Below are positions 53,940 through 64,000 of a DNA stretch of 64,000 nt, piece by piece. The notes below the pieces were generated by a model. It saw only the letters and a program-made list of their open reading frames with translations, was not told the DNA's origin and ran no database searches. The position numbers were made by a program, and so were the translations under genes. Source of the stretch: Trissonchulus latispiculum (taxonomy: Eukaryota; Nematoda; Enoplea; Enoplida; Ironidae); the NCBI GenBank assembly GCA_030248195.1, contig JASAND010012963.1:1-64000 (forward strand), read 5' to 3'. The first letter of the stretch is position 1. The number at the start of each line of letters is the position of its first letter.

Positions 53940-55644
53940 GCAGACGCCTTTATACCCCTCAAAAAACAGTTTTCATGTAATTAAATTCACAGTTAAGGTG
54001 GTGATTCCCTTTGGTCACGTAAAGTTTACACCATTATTACTCATTCATTACTTGGAGTTATGAAGCCATTTTTATATCAAAATGTTGCTTGATATTTTCT
54101 CTTTTTAAGGCATGCTACGAAACTAATGTTGCTTTTCTAAAATATTTTTAACATATTTTAGAAGAAGTATAATTTTCCAGAATTTTTGCAGACTCAAGTA
54201 AATTTTTTCGTGAGACATCGATTGTATCATTCGATACCCCCATCAAATAGCTGGGGACGATTTTTTGTTTATTGTGAAATCGCTCCTCGTTATAGAGAAA
54301 TAAGCTGAAATGTGTGCGTAACCTGTATTTTGCCTACTTTTTCCAAATTTGTCAAGCGATTACTTTAGCTAGAAAGCAGCAATCGGGGCAACTAAAAAAT
54401 CGTCCCTGGGTATATTTGTGCAGAACACATTTGTTCAGTAGCAGCCCTCCAACTTGCATGGTGAATGCTCCACAGTCTTTGAAAAAAATTGGTCGTGTTT
54501 TTGCAAAAACTACATTTTTTATGATAGCAGCCTACAGGATAGCAGTTGGAAGACGATCATGCGTCGGATAATTTGTCCCTGTGAGACCTTCAGATCGACG
54601 CCCTTAGTTTGATTTTACGGCTTGCGTAGTTCAAGAAATGTTGGATAATTTGATTTCTGCAAAAATGACAAGTTTTCGACGCCAAAACAAGAAAATCGGC
54701 TATATCTCACGGTAGAGAAAACCTAGAAACTTACTTTAAAGCAAAAATGTGAAGCTCAATGAGATCTTTCGAATGAATATAGTCATAACTGTATAGCAGC
54801 TGCCAAACGTTCAGAAATTTAGAAAAACCACTCTGACCGGAAATCTCGAATTTTTGAATCGGGATTGCGCGAAGGGTGTTAGAACGCTAAAAGAACTGAT
54901 TTCGGAAAGTTTCACCAAATTTCATCTTGATTTACGCCGCCAAACAACAATATGTGCCCAAAAGGAATCACCACCTTAAAAAGAATAAGATTTACAATAA
55001 AAGGTGCACAATCTGTTCCCATGGGAATGCCAATTTTTTGATGAAAAACTAAGTTACCAACACGAAAATACGTATTGTGAACAATGCATTTAATATATAT
55101 AGCTTAAAACTTTTTCTTTTGTAATAGCATTTGTTGAATCTATTTTGTTTGTCCAAAAAGCCGTTTTTGGAGTAGCTGATATAATACTATTGCCCATAAA
55201 TTCGTCTAAAAGTTCCTCCATATTTTTAATAATAACTTCATGTTCAAGCGAAGTGTACATTTCCGTAAAATCGTAAGTATATATATCCTGAGTGAGCATA
55301 TGTCGATTTATTAAGTTTATGTAAAGCATTAACGTTTCTGAACTTTTAATTACCCAGAAGAATTTAATTCGATATCTACCATTTCTTTCCATTACTTTGC
55401 AATAATTTTGTATCTTTTCATATATTAATTTCAAGCAGCGCGAAACCGTAGAAGAAATACGTTTTGAAAAAGATTGATTACTTGCTATAATAATTCTGAA
55501 TTCAATAGGACTTTTGTGAAATTTAGGAAGCATACGAGGAAAAGGAATACTACCTAAAGTTTCATTTTGATTTAAACCATATTTTTCTCTTAATGTATTT
55601 TTAATATCATCTTCTGTTGTATCAATTGATTGATAATGAGGCAA
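53940..55644 (-). pseudogene. Penelope-like element reverse transcriptase, broken and interrupted
   Basis: A minus-strand frame (55644-55090) reads MLPKFHKSPIEFRIIIASNQ, then WVIKSSETLM and TYDFTEMYTSL, the N-terminal RT motifs typical of Penelope-like elements. A 1-nt shift in a TATATATATTAAA tract near 55090 breaks it. The next frame gives GIPMGTDCAPFIVNLILF, RT motif B. The 979-bp TTAA element 53997-54975 interrupts it there. Beyond that insertion about 12 residues of plausible RT continue in frame before the sequence ends near 53950. The catalytic YADD-type motif and the GIY-YIG endonuclease are missing. Dead copy. Confidence 0.8.
53997..54975. mobile_element. TTAA-inserting element (Kolobok or piggyBac type) within the RT pseudogene
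   Basis: The ends GGTGGTGATTCCYTTTGG are inverted and flanked by TTAA (53993-53996, 54976-54979). Removing it with one TTAA restores the reading frame of the surrounding RT, proving the insertion point. The GGT tip fits Kolobok better than piggyBac (CCC tip). It carries the 85-codon segment at 54314-54571 that resembles 18545-18775. Confidence 0.85.
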
Positions 55645-56350
55645 CGGACTGGTATACCCAGTATAAGTGGGGGGTACTCTCCCCTACTTTTGGTTACCCC
55701 CCAGCAATTTTTGTGGTCAAAAAGTTAGCTAAATTTTGCTAAAAATGCTCATTTTTTGAAAAATTTTTCTCAGGTGTTGGCGTAAAATTGGTTTAAAACG
55801 GTGTAAAAACACCTAAAACGATAAAAACAAGCCGTTTTGACAAGAAAAGCGTTAAAATACAGAACATTTTGCGTTTTTAGGAAATTTTTATACCGCCGGA
55901 GGCGGTATACTTGTAATGGGTTGACCCATCTGAATTCCTATGTTTTGCATGTAAATTGCTTGGCGCGGAGGATTTCCGTCCTATCTTCAACACATGTCCT
56001 AGTACGCAGGTTTTTTCACCCAACAATTTTTCTATGATTTTGCAATTCTTAGAGCATTGTTGCAGTCGATTTACTTCATTTTTTCTGCCCTGCAAATTGT
56101 TTTGAAAACGATCACTGTTTTCCCTTTCTCATATTATCGAAAATCGGGCGTTATTTGCCTGTCACTTGATTGGCAGAGGTTTAACAAATCAATAAATAGC
56201 TATAACTACAATTACAATTTTCGTGTGAAAAGATTGATCTTGCGCTTGCACTGTATATATTTGTTTAATTAGTGATTGCTTTGCTTTAGAATTTAGATAA
56301 AATAAACAAATAGATAAATTATAATTTTCTATCTCTCGGTTCAGTCGATA
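55645..56350. other. G-rich repeat remnant and unassigned DNA
   Basis: 55660-55910 is a degraded relative of the 48490-49100 element, ending ATACCGCCGGAGGCGGTATA, a palindrome. The rest is AT-rich. Confidence 0.4.
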
Positions 56351-56351
56351 A

Positions 56352-56500
56352 TTTTGTAGGAGTCAGAGTAGTGTAGTGGTTACAGTGTTCGCTTGGCGCT
56401 GGCACGGTCACAGATCGATTCCTTTTCCGGTAGTATTTTAGTTTCACAATTGGCAATGGCAATAAAATACTGCCATTCTTTTGTCTCAGAAGCCGCAAAT
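56352..56500 (+). mobile_element. tRNA-derived SINE head
   Basis: RNA polymerase III promoter boxes in tRNA spacing: A box TAGTGTAGTGG (56369-56379) and B box GATCGATTCC (56413-56422). A non-tRNA body follows (TAGTTTCACAATTGGCAATG). The tRNA fold is imperfect, so this is a SINE or tRNA pseudogene, not a working tRNA. Confidence 0.6.
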
Positions 56501-56766
56501 GTTGGGAAGTTGAAACTAGTCAAATGGTAACGTCACCTCACAGTAGGCCAACATGGTATATGAAAAAGAAACGAATTTACCACATATATTTCAAATACTA
56601 CGGCGGTATAATTCCCCTTTTAAGGGGTAACTTGTTTGAATTTTCTGAGGTCCGAGTCAACCACCAAATTTCCCAAGTTTACCCCCCTCCCCAACCAAAA
56701 TTTCTGGTGAAACTAGGTATATAATGCAAAAAGTAGCGGCAAGAGTGCATAATTGCACTATATATA

Positions 56767-57480
56767 AGAAGAAGAGTAAGCCACTAGAGGGCTTCTCTTC
56801 TTGGCATTGCGTAACGGTGCTCCGACCACAATACGCGAATGTTCCCCCGTTTGGTGGGGGGTTGGTCTGTTCGACAAAGCATACCCCCCTCCGTTTGGTG
56901 GGGGGGTAGCAGAAAAGAGGTCCCCGTTTGGTGGGGGGGGTAGCCAACAGCCAATCAGATTGCAGAGACCCCCTCCCCGTTTGGTTGGGGGGGGGTAGAG
57001 CAGAGGATTACGGTAGTTTTTGTTCTATTCTAAAATGGGTCCCCGTTTGGTGGGGGGGTAGCAAAGAGGTCCCCGTTTGCTCGGGGGTAAGCAAAAGGGG
57101 TCCCCGTTTGGTGGGAGGGATGCAACACGGGTCCCCGTATGGGGGGGGGTCGCCAAAAGCCAATCAGATTCAGCCAATCTTAGCCTGACTAGGCGACCCC
57201 CCCACGGGGACCTCCTTCTGCCTACCCCCCCCAAACGGGGACCTCCTTCTGCCTACCCCCCACCAAACGGGGACCCCTTTTGCATACCCCCCCACCAAAC
57301 GGGGACCTGTTTTTGCTACCCCCACCAAACGGGGACCTGTTTTTGCTACCCCCCCACCAAACGGGGAGGGGGTATGCTTGTCGACCCCCCCACCAAACGG
57401 GGGAACATTCGCGTATTGTGGTCGGAGCACCGTTACGCAATGCCAAGAAGAGAAGCCCTCTAGTGGCTTACTCTTCTTCT
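56767..57480. mobile_element. Element with about 100-bp perfect TIRs enclosing GTCCCCGTTTGGTGGGG repeats
   Basis: The arms AGAAGAAGAGTAAGCCACTA ... TTCCCCCGTTTGG are almost perfect inverted repeats. Between them lie about fifteen copies of CCCCGTTTGGTGGGG: forward in the left half, inverted in the right half, separated by TAGCAAAAG-like spacers. No coding function is credible. Confidence 0.88.
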
Positions 57481-59072
57481 ATAATATAAAGGAATTAATT
57501 ATGGACTCTTGGTAGCGGGGGAAACCCCAATGGGGGGAACCCAAATGGGGGGGGGGGAAACCCACCCAAGGTTTTTTAGGCCATAGCTAAGGCCATGGCC
57601 TAAATTTATGAGTCGATGGCCTAAAGAATTTTGGCCGTTGAGGCCATTTGGCCTAAATTTTTCGACGAAAACCCAGTTAAATTTTTTTGATTTTTAAGTA
57701 AAAACAGTAATTTTCTAAAAATTAGGCGCGAATTCATACATTTCCACTTGTATTTCTGGGCTGCGCCAGCCGCCAGCTACTTATACTTATAAATTCACAT
57801 TCAGTTAGAATTTTATTTACTGTTATAAAGATTTCATAGAAGAAATGCTATTTTTTAATAGTTTAACTTTATTTCTATTAGTTTTATTTTCTATTTTCTG
57901 TGGTTTTCTATACTAGTATACATACTCCTATATACCTGCTTTAATATTCATTAAAAATTTATTAACTGACGTGCATTATTATTTCTATGCTAACAAGCTT
58001 CTGTTTCTGCCATTTTAAGGTAAAACCGTAGTTTTTCTGGTGTGTTAATGCGTCTTTCAAATAAAGTTTCATCGACCGCATGAAAAAGTCACGGGTGCGG
58101 CGATCTGTTCCAACGTAATGTCCGGACATTCCGTTGACGAAGCACGTAATGTCACAAAAATGTCCGTATGCAAATTTTTCACACCTACGTAGTGTCCGGA
58201 CATTTTTGTGACTTTCCGTTGTTCATTAACGGAAAGTCACAAAAATGTCCACAGCCCCAAAAACCACTAAATGTTCCCAAGTTATACCTAAACTGCAGCT
58301 AGCGCGTTTCTTTGATCTTGCCGCTATCCGTAATCATAAAACTTCGTCACGTCACTTAGCTCTCAAGGGGGAAACATTGGATTGGGGCGGGAGGGGGAAG
58401 GTGTTAGTGTTGGAGGAACACCCCCACCATTCTTGACGACTGCTGTCAAGATCTAGGCCATCATTTTAAGCCAAGCCAAATAGCCAAAAATATATATTTT
58501 TTCAAATGATCAAAATTTAGATTAAAAATAGCCTCATTCTCATTCAGGACAGACAAGGAGCATTGGTTTATCAGAGGGTGTTGGGGCCTGGGGGGAGGTG
58601 GACCCCCAAAATTTCCGACCCTCCTCGCTTCCCCAGAAGTTTTACTCACCCTCCCCAATTTTCGGTTTTGGCTACCCGTCTACAACCCCTAAAATTTAAA
58701 TTTTGCCATAAAATTGTAAAGTTTTTCAAAAATGTTTTTCAAATTATGCCTTGAAACCGTGTGAAAACGCGTTAAACGATAAAAACTAGTATTGTTATGA
58801 CGAAAAATGAGTTAAAATGTAAAAAATATGTGTTTTAGGCTATTTTTTGGATTTTCTTAGGTCCAAATTTTTGGGGGGTGGTGGGGTGTTGGCGGGGGCC
58901 GGGGGGTATATACCCCATTTTATTTGTATAAGGGTCGCCCAACAAATTTCCAAAATTTACCCTCCGCCAAAATTTCCGGTGAAACTATAACACGAACCAT
59001 GTAGGGAGCCTATTGATCCTGATTTAAGGTTATCCTTCCGCCCTTAATTTAAATTTTTACGACATGTGTGTT
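57481..59072. other. Unassigned, with ATGTCCGGACAT palindromes and a G-rich remnant
   Basis: 58100-58250 contains repeated AATGTCCGGACATTCCGTTG and TCACAAAAATGTCC in both orientations, related to 60302-60570. 58560-58990 is a G-rich element remnant. No gene. Confidence 0.45.
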
Positions 59073-59587
59073 CATAGGTGTAATTGGGGGGAGGTTTGGG
59101 GGTTTTTTCAGCCATTTTTAGAAAGCACCCCCAAAAATGTTTGGGGGCCCCCGGCGCGAGCGTAGTCGCGCCGAAGGCTCGAAAAATTGGTCAAAAATCG
59201 GGTATTTTTATGATAAATTTTGTAAAATTTTTCAAAAATGTCCAAATTTTTGGCTTAAAGTGTTCATTATTGCGTGAAATACACGTTTTTAAAAGTTTTA
59301 TGGACTTTCTGTCTCAATATTTACCCTATTTTGGAGTTAGAAACATGCTGGTAATCAAGTTTTCGAGTTTAAAGGCCCTGTCTAATGTTAAAATTAGTTA
59401 ATGGTTGGATGTTTCCTGGCATTAGCAATGGCTGAAAATACTATTTTTGGCATAAAAATTGAAAATTTTTTTGGGGGAGGTTTGGGGGGGGTCTGGGGTG
59501 GGTTTGGGGGAGGTCCAAAAAGGGGGCCCGCCCCCAAAATATGGGGAGAGGGCGCCTCCCCCAACCCAAATCCCCGTTACACCTATG
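59073..59587. mobile_element. hAT-type element CATAGGTGTAA, 8-bp duplication TGTGTGTT
   Basis: CATAGGTGTAATTGGGG and CCCCGTTACACCTATG, flanked by TGTGTGTT at 59065-59072 and 59588-59595. Shorter, inverted relative of 52968-53912. Confidence 0.9.
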
Positions 59588-60089
59588 TGTGTGTTTAAAA
59601 AGGCCTAAAACTGCAAACATCGCTTAAAAATGGTTTAAAATAGCGTTTATTTGAAAAAGTTTGAAAGTTTTGGGGTCTCTGAGGCCGCGCACACCCCCTC
59701 ATTTTTTCTCCAAAGGCGGAAAAAGCCTAAAATTGCAATACATAAATTACAAAAGCAAAAAGCATAGGTGGGTCAGGGGGTGGGACCAGACTCCAAAACG
59801 AGATGCCCCCCCTGGAGGGGGGGGGGCGGGCGAGCAGAGGAGCGGTAAAAATCGGATTTTTTGGTCAAACGCTAAAAGTTTTCTTGCATTTCGACCGGTT
59901 GTACCTATTTTTAGTAACTCTAAGTGAATGTTGTTGAGCTTATATATATATACAAATTTTTAAGCAATTATAATTATAATTACAATATATATAATGTACA
60001 AATATATATATATATATATAATATATATAATGTTTCTGTGCCATTCTGCGAAATTTTGCTGAAGACGAATTCACCTCAAGGAACAGAAA

Positions 60090-60091
<2 letters not shown>

Positions 60092-60180
<89 letters not shown>
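60092..60180. repeat. (CA)n-(TA)n compound microsatellite
   Basis: About 30 CA units followed by about 15 TA units. TA-rich tracts also precede it at 59941-60025. Confidence 0.97.
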
Positions 60181-60181
<1 letters not shown>

Positions 60182-60301
60182 CTACTTTGTTATTTAGGTT
60201 TAAAACGTATTGGATATATTTGCCCTTGTTAGCTATTGATACGGTCCCCATATTTCTGACTTGCATATAGATTAAGCTGTTTTCATTCATGTTCCTTCAT
60301 T

Positions 60302-60570
60302 AAGGTGGTGGACATTCCGTTGACGGAATGTCCGCCTATGGACTATCCGTTGACGGAATGTCCACGGACGCAAACACTTCTTTGACGTAACCGGGAGGTT
60401 TAGCAAGCTTATAAGCACTATTGTGAACAGAAAACTCTTTTCTAGGTCCATATGCACAAGCTGCTTCAGCCCCCATTTGCTGTCCTTCGCAGGTTTTTAA
60501 CTTCAGCACAGCTAATGAGTAGGTCTACTGTGACATTCCGTTAACGGGTGGAGGACATTCCGTTAACGCG
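60302..60570. repeat. GGACATTCCGTTRACGGAATGTCC palindrome cluster
   Basis: Six or so copies of ACATTCCGTTRACGG in both orientations lie at both ends of a 270-bp stretch that starts TTAAGGTGGTGGACATTCC. The ends resemble transposon subterminal repeats; the element limits are not clear. Confidence 0.6.
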
Positions 60571-63334
60571 GTGGGGATACACCATTAATTTTGAATATAT
60601 ATATATACCACGTATGTCCTAATTATCTGGTAAAGTTTCGACATTTCTGATCAAAATTTTGGAATTTTGAAAATAAGTTGTTGGGCATAAAATTTTTGGT
60701 CAAAAATTTCAAACTTTTTTCCGGTGTCGCCAGCATACATTAACACGGGGTCCGATTCTGGGGGGTCTACCCCGACCTCGGCGAGGGGTCTACCCCTGAA
60801 AAAAATCAAAAATTTTAAGAGGGTCTGCCCCGAAATTGGCAAAAATTCCGAATTTTTAATGTTTTTGGCCAAAACTTAGCAAACAACGGCAATTTTTAGC
60901 AATTTTTAAGAAATTTTTTGAAAAAATCGCTAAAATTTGCTAAAAAATTACCAATTTTCAGTAAAAATCGCTGAGGGGTCTACCCTTTTTCCTTTCTGGA
61001 CGACAGGGTCTGCCCTTTTTTCCTTTTCGCAGAAGGCGTCTACCCGTTTTTTGTCGGTCTGGGGGGGGGGTCTGCACCCCCCCCCATTCCCCCCCACGTT
61101 ATCCTATGGTCGCCAGATTGTTTTGGTCAAAAATAGTCAATTTTGGTACAAGAACTTGACTTACGAGCACTTTCGAGTTTAGTTGTCTGGGCTTTTTCTA
61201 GGCGAAAAAAAGTGGGGATGGGATGAGTGGGGGGCAGCCCCCCCACTAGTGGGGGGGGGCAGGCTCGTAGCCAGGGGGGGGAATGGAGGGAATTCCCCCC
61301 GAAATTGTGTTGCCCCCCAGGAATTTTTTCCTGCTATGTGTAAAACGCCCATTTTTAAAAAAGTTTTCGCGTATGTTGTTTAAAAAAGTGTGTTGTACCG
61401 TTATAATACGTGTTTCGCGCTTAAAAACGAGTACCAATTACTCTATTTGGTGTACTTTGACCATCTCCTGCATCATTTGGGTGCATGAACACGCACTGCG
61501 CCTTAAACATTATTGTAATTTCAAGCCCCCCAGACCCACCGAACAAATTTTGCATTCCCCACCCCCCCCGAAAATTTTTTTGGCTACGCTAGTGGGGGGG
61601 GGGCCGAAAGTGGGGAGAGGAATCTAAAGTGGTCTAAAATCGCTAAAAAGGCAGTAAAAATAGCCTGTTTTCTACATATACCGCTATAACTATGCTTAAA
61701 AGTGCTCAAAAATCAACTTTGAGTACCAAAATAGACCATTTTTGACCAAAAAATTCCGGCAATGCCGGAAAATTTTTGAAATTTTTGACCAAAAATCGTT
61801 AAAACTTGGCATTTTCTGGGCACCTTATAGTGAGTGGAGGGAAGCCCAAAAAAGTGGGGGTGGGGCCGAGTGGGGGGGAAGGGGTTGAGTGGGGAGGGGA
61901 GGAGCCCAAAAAGTGGGGGCGCCCACCACCGGCGTATCCAGGATTTTTGAAAGGGGTGGGTCCAAATATATTTTATCCTCTTCCCCCAGGACCACACAAC
62001 AGAACTGTTTTTATCCAGTTCAGTTCAACAATAGACTGCACAAGTGAAGCACATACTCCCCTCCTGTGTGTTGGCGTGTGTTGCTTCATAATTCACACTG
62101 TCCCGCAAGTATATATTCTAATTCACGTATATATAAAATAGGAGTGTCTATTATATATGTAATATTATTAGTGAGTATTAACAATAATCAGAATGACAGA
62201 ATACCAATTGGGGGGGGGGTCTGGGGGGCGGAGCCCCCCAGAAGTTGAAGAAAGTTTTTGCTTTTTAGATGAAATCGTTCTTCAAATCTTTCTTTCATTT
62301 TGCAGAAACAACACAATTTTTAAAAATTAACATTTTTTGAGGGCAAAATAAGAAATTTTTGCTAAAATCGAATGACATTTTAGACTTTTTCTATCCGAAA
62401 ATCTGGTGAAAGTTGGAAATATATATATATATATATATACGTACGTATGTATACACTCGCAAAATTTTGTGGATATATATATATGCCTTTTTCTGTTTTT
62501 CCTGTCTACTTTTCTTACCCTCAAATCGCGATGACGGGACTGCCATCGAGATCTATCCCTAGTAGTTTTTAGCATTTACGCTATAAAAGGTCTTAAATAC
62601 TGGCATGCTCGGATCGGTATCCCGCATGCCGAGAAGATCCAAAGAAAAAGTTTTTTTTCAAAAAATTTTAGCAAAAATGGTATGAGAAACGTGCCTCACA
62701 AATGCAATTGAAGAATGTAGCATCTCTTAATCTCCGTACGGCTTAATACTGATTGACTATTCAAACTTTGTCGAAGCTTAAAATAAATTACAAAGACAAT
62801 ATAGAGCGGGGGATTGGGGCGGCAGCCCCAAAAATCTGAGAATTTTTTAAAAAATTCACTGTTAAAACATAATAGAAACTTTGCATTCTTTTTTTTAAAT
62901 TTGGGGCCAGGGTTTTTTCAAAATCGGACCTGTGTAAATCTTGTGTAAATTTAAATTTCACTGTGTATTTTTGTTTGAAGCTGTGTAAAATTTAAAAGTG
63001 TCGTTTTTCAATTGTAATATAAAATAAAATACATTTGGACGTTATTTTCTTGCTACAATGTTGTTTTCGGATCATTCAAGCCAAAGTTATGCCAACTGCA
63101 CTTGTGTAACATTTCGAAAGAAGCCACGCGGGAGTCTGGGGGCGGAGCCCCCCAGAAGTTGAGAAAATTTTGTAAATTGCAATAGAATTCATAATGGAAA
63201 TGTTTAAAAAGATTAATTCATTAAATGTCAAAAATAGGATTGGCCAAATTCAAATTTCTGAAAAACACTTCACCTATCGATTTCTTTCTTTTTCCAACTT
63301 TTTGGAATAATTTTTTCACAAACTTGCTGGTCAC
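60571..63334. other. Mosaic of G-rich transposon fragments, no gene
   Basis: Parts recognised: a G-run element with GGGTCTRCCC repeats (60740-61090); pieces of the CTGGGYTTWYTYTAG families (61190-61930); a GGGTCTGGGGGGCGGAGCC tract (62215-62240); a part-copy of the 30148-31440 element (62500-62900); a TGTGTAAAT-type member of the TACGCA family (62905-62990). A (TA)n tract lies at 62420-62442. Confidence 0.5.
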
Positions 63335-63605
63335 CAAGGCCGCACCCAGGGGGGGGTTCAAGGGGTCTAGACCCCCCCCCCTTTTGGGATGACTAAATGG
63401 AAAATTTTTGCTATTTTTATGGCAAAAACAGCTATTTTTAAAAAATCGCGCCTTCGGCGCGATAATTTACAAATTAACGTCCAATGTACTGTTTTTGGGC
63501 AAAAATGCAAAAAATTTTCAAGTTCTGGGGAGCTCCGCCCCCCAGACCCCCCGTTGCATTTTACCTTGGACCCCCCCCCTTTTCAAAATCCTGGGTGCGG
63601 GCCTG
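63335..63605. mobile_element. hAT-type MITE, CAGGCCCGCACCC family, copy 2, 8-bp duplication CTGGTCAC
   Basis: The right end CCTGGGTGCGGGCCTG is intact and the left end is CAAGGCCGCACCCAGG. CTGGTCAC lies at 63327-63334 and 63606-63613. Inverted relative to 45994-46273, sharing GCGCCTTCGGCGCG and TTGGACCCCC. Confidence 0.9.
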
Positions 63606-63881
63606 CTGGTCACGTACTAAGTTTCGGTGCTTTAACTGCTACTGGGGACGGCTCCATATAGTACAGACACACAAATTATATATACAGTAGATACGTACCC
63701 AAAACAACGGAGGAAGTATATATATATTATAGGGGAGCGCGAGAGCGTATGTATGTGGAAAACAGGCTATTTATACAGCATTTTTAGCATTTTTGGCTCA
63801 TTTTATTCTCCCCCCCCCACTTTTCGACCTCCCCCCACCCACTCTCCCCCTCTCCACTTATTTTTGCCTAAAGTAAACCCA

Positions 63882-63915
<34 letters not shown>

Positions 63916-64000
63916 TAGGGGTCGCGGCAGCGACCCCTATAATATGTGTGAAAAGTGGCTGGAGACAGTGTAAAATAAGCTGCGCAGAAGCTGCGCAAAA
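63606..64000. other. Repeat ends: CTGGGTTTACTTTAG fragment and inverted end of segment A
   Basis: 63750-63881 is a right-end fragment of the 50683-51064 family. (TA)n lies at 63883-63912. The hairpin ATAGGGGTCGC/GCGACCCCTAT (63915-63940) then AGCTGCGCAGAAGCTGCGCA is the inverted end of dispersed segment A (41601-42300). Confidence 0.65.

Noticed and set aside
56369..56422. Functional tRNA gene
   Set aside because: A and B boxes are present but acceptor and anticodon stems do not pair well and a SINE-like body follows.
56801..57489. Overlapping frames on both strands rich in PPTKRG and VWWGG
   Set aside because: Direct translations of the CCCCGTTTGGTGGGG array; no evidence of selection.
59924..60290. 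Frames with THTHTH and CVCVCV or IYIYIY runs
   Set aside because: Translations of the CA/TA microsatellite.

Overview
This window looks like animal nuclear DNA, most likely from an early-branching metazoan such as a sponge. The reasons are a divergent beta-catenin gene split into many exons with GT-AG introns, long AT-rich introns, and a very dense load of small DNA transposons rich in homopolymeric G/C runs. The species cannot be fixed from sequence alone. Nothing bacterial was seen.

Layout. (1) 1-5090, minus strand: the 5' part of an LTR retroelement. A long putative LTR/leader precedes a gag gene with one CCHC zinc knuckle. A second long open frame follows in the -1 frame and runs off the left edge. 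The two overlap at a textbook -1 frameshift site: heptamer GGGAAAC, 8-nt spacer, 11-bp stem. (2) 5387-5982: remains of a PIF/Harbinger transposon, with a transposase C-terminus and a convergent Myb/SANT-like gene. (3) 6-10 kb: foldback, hAT and other non-autonomous elements. (4) 16446-10150, minus strand: the last four exons of a cysteine-rich, probably secreted protein. It starts with a Dickkopf/colipase-like module and carries five copies of a compact C-x2-C-x3-CCC-x3-CC-x4-C type module. (5) 48175-20838, minus strand: a beta-catenin gene of 11 coding exons whose splice phases all agree and which closes with a stop codon (961 codons). (6) 48-64 kb: intergenic DNA made almost entirely of nested transposon copies, tandem arrays, a broken Penelope-like reverse transcriptase and a tRNA-derived SINE.

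How the genes relate. Beta-catenin is the cytoplasmic/nuclear effector of canonical Wnt signalling and a cadherin-adhesion protein. The cysteine-rich gene lies about 4.4 kb downstream on the same strand. Its first module resembles the cysteine pattern of Dickkopf Wnt antagonists, so a Wnt link is possible but unproven. Everything else is mobile DNA. Many insertions could be proved internally by target-site duplications (8 bp for at least ten hAT-type elements, TAA for two Harbinger-type, TTAA for one Kolobok/piggyBac-type). Several are nested, which gives relative ages.
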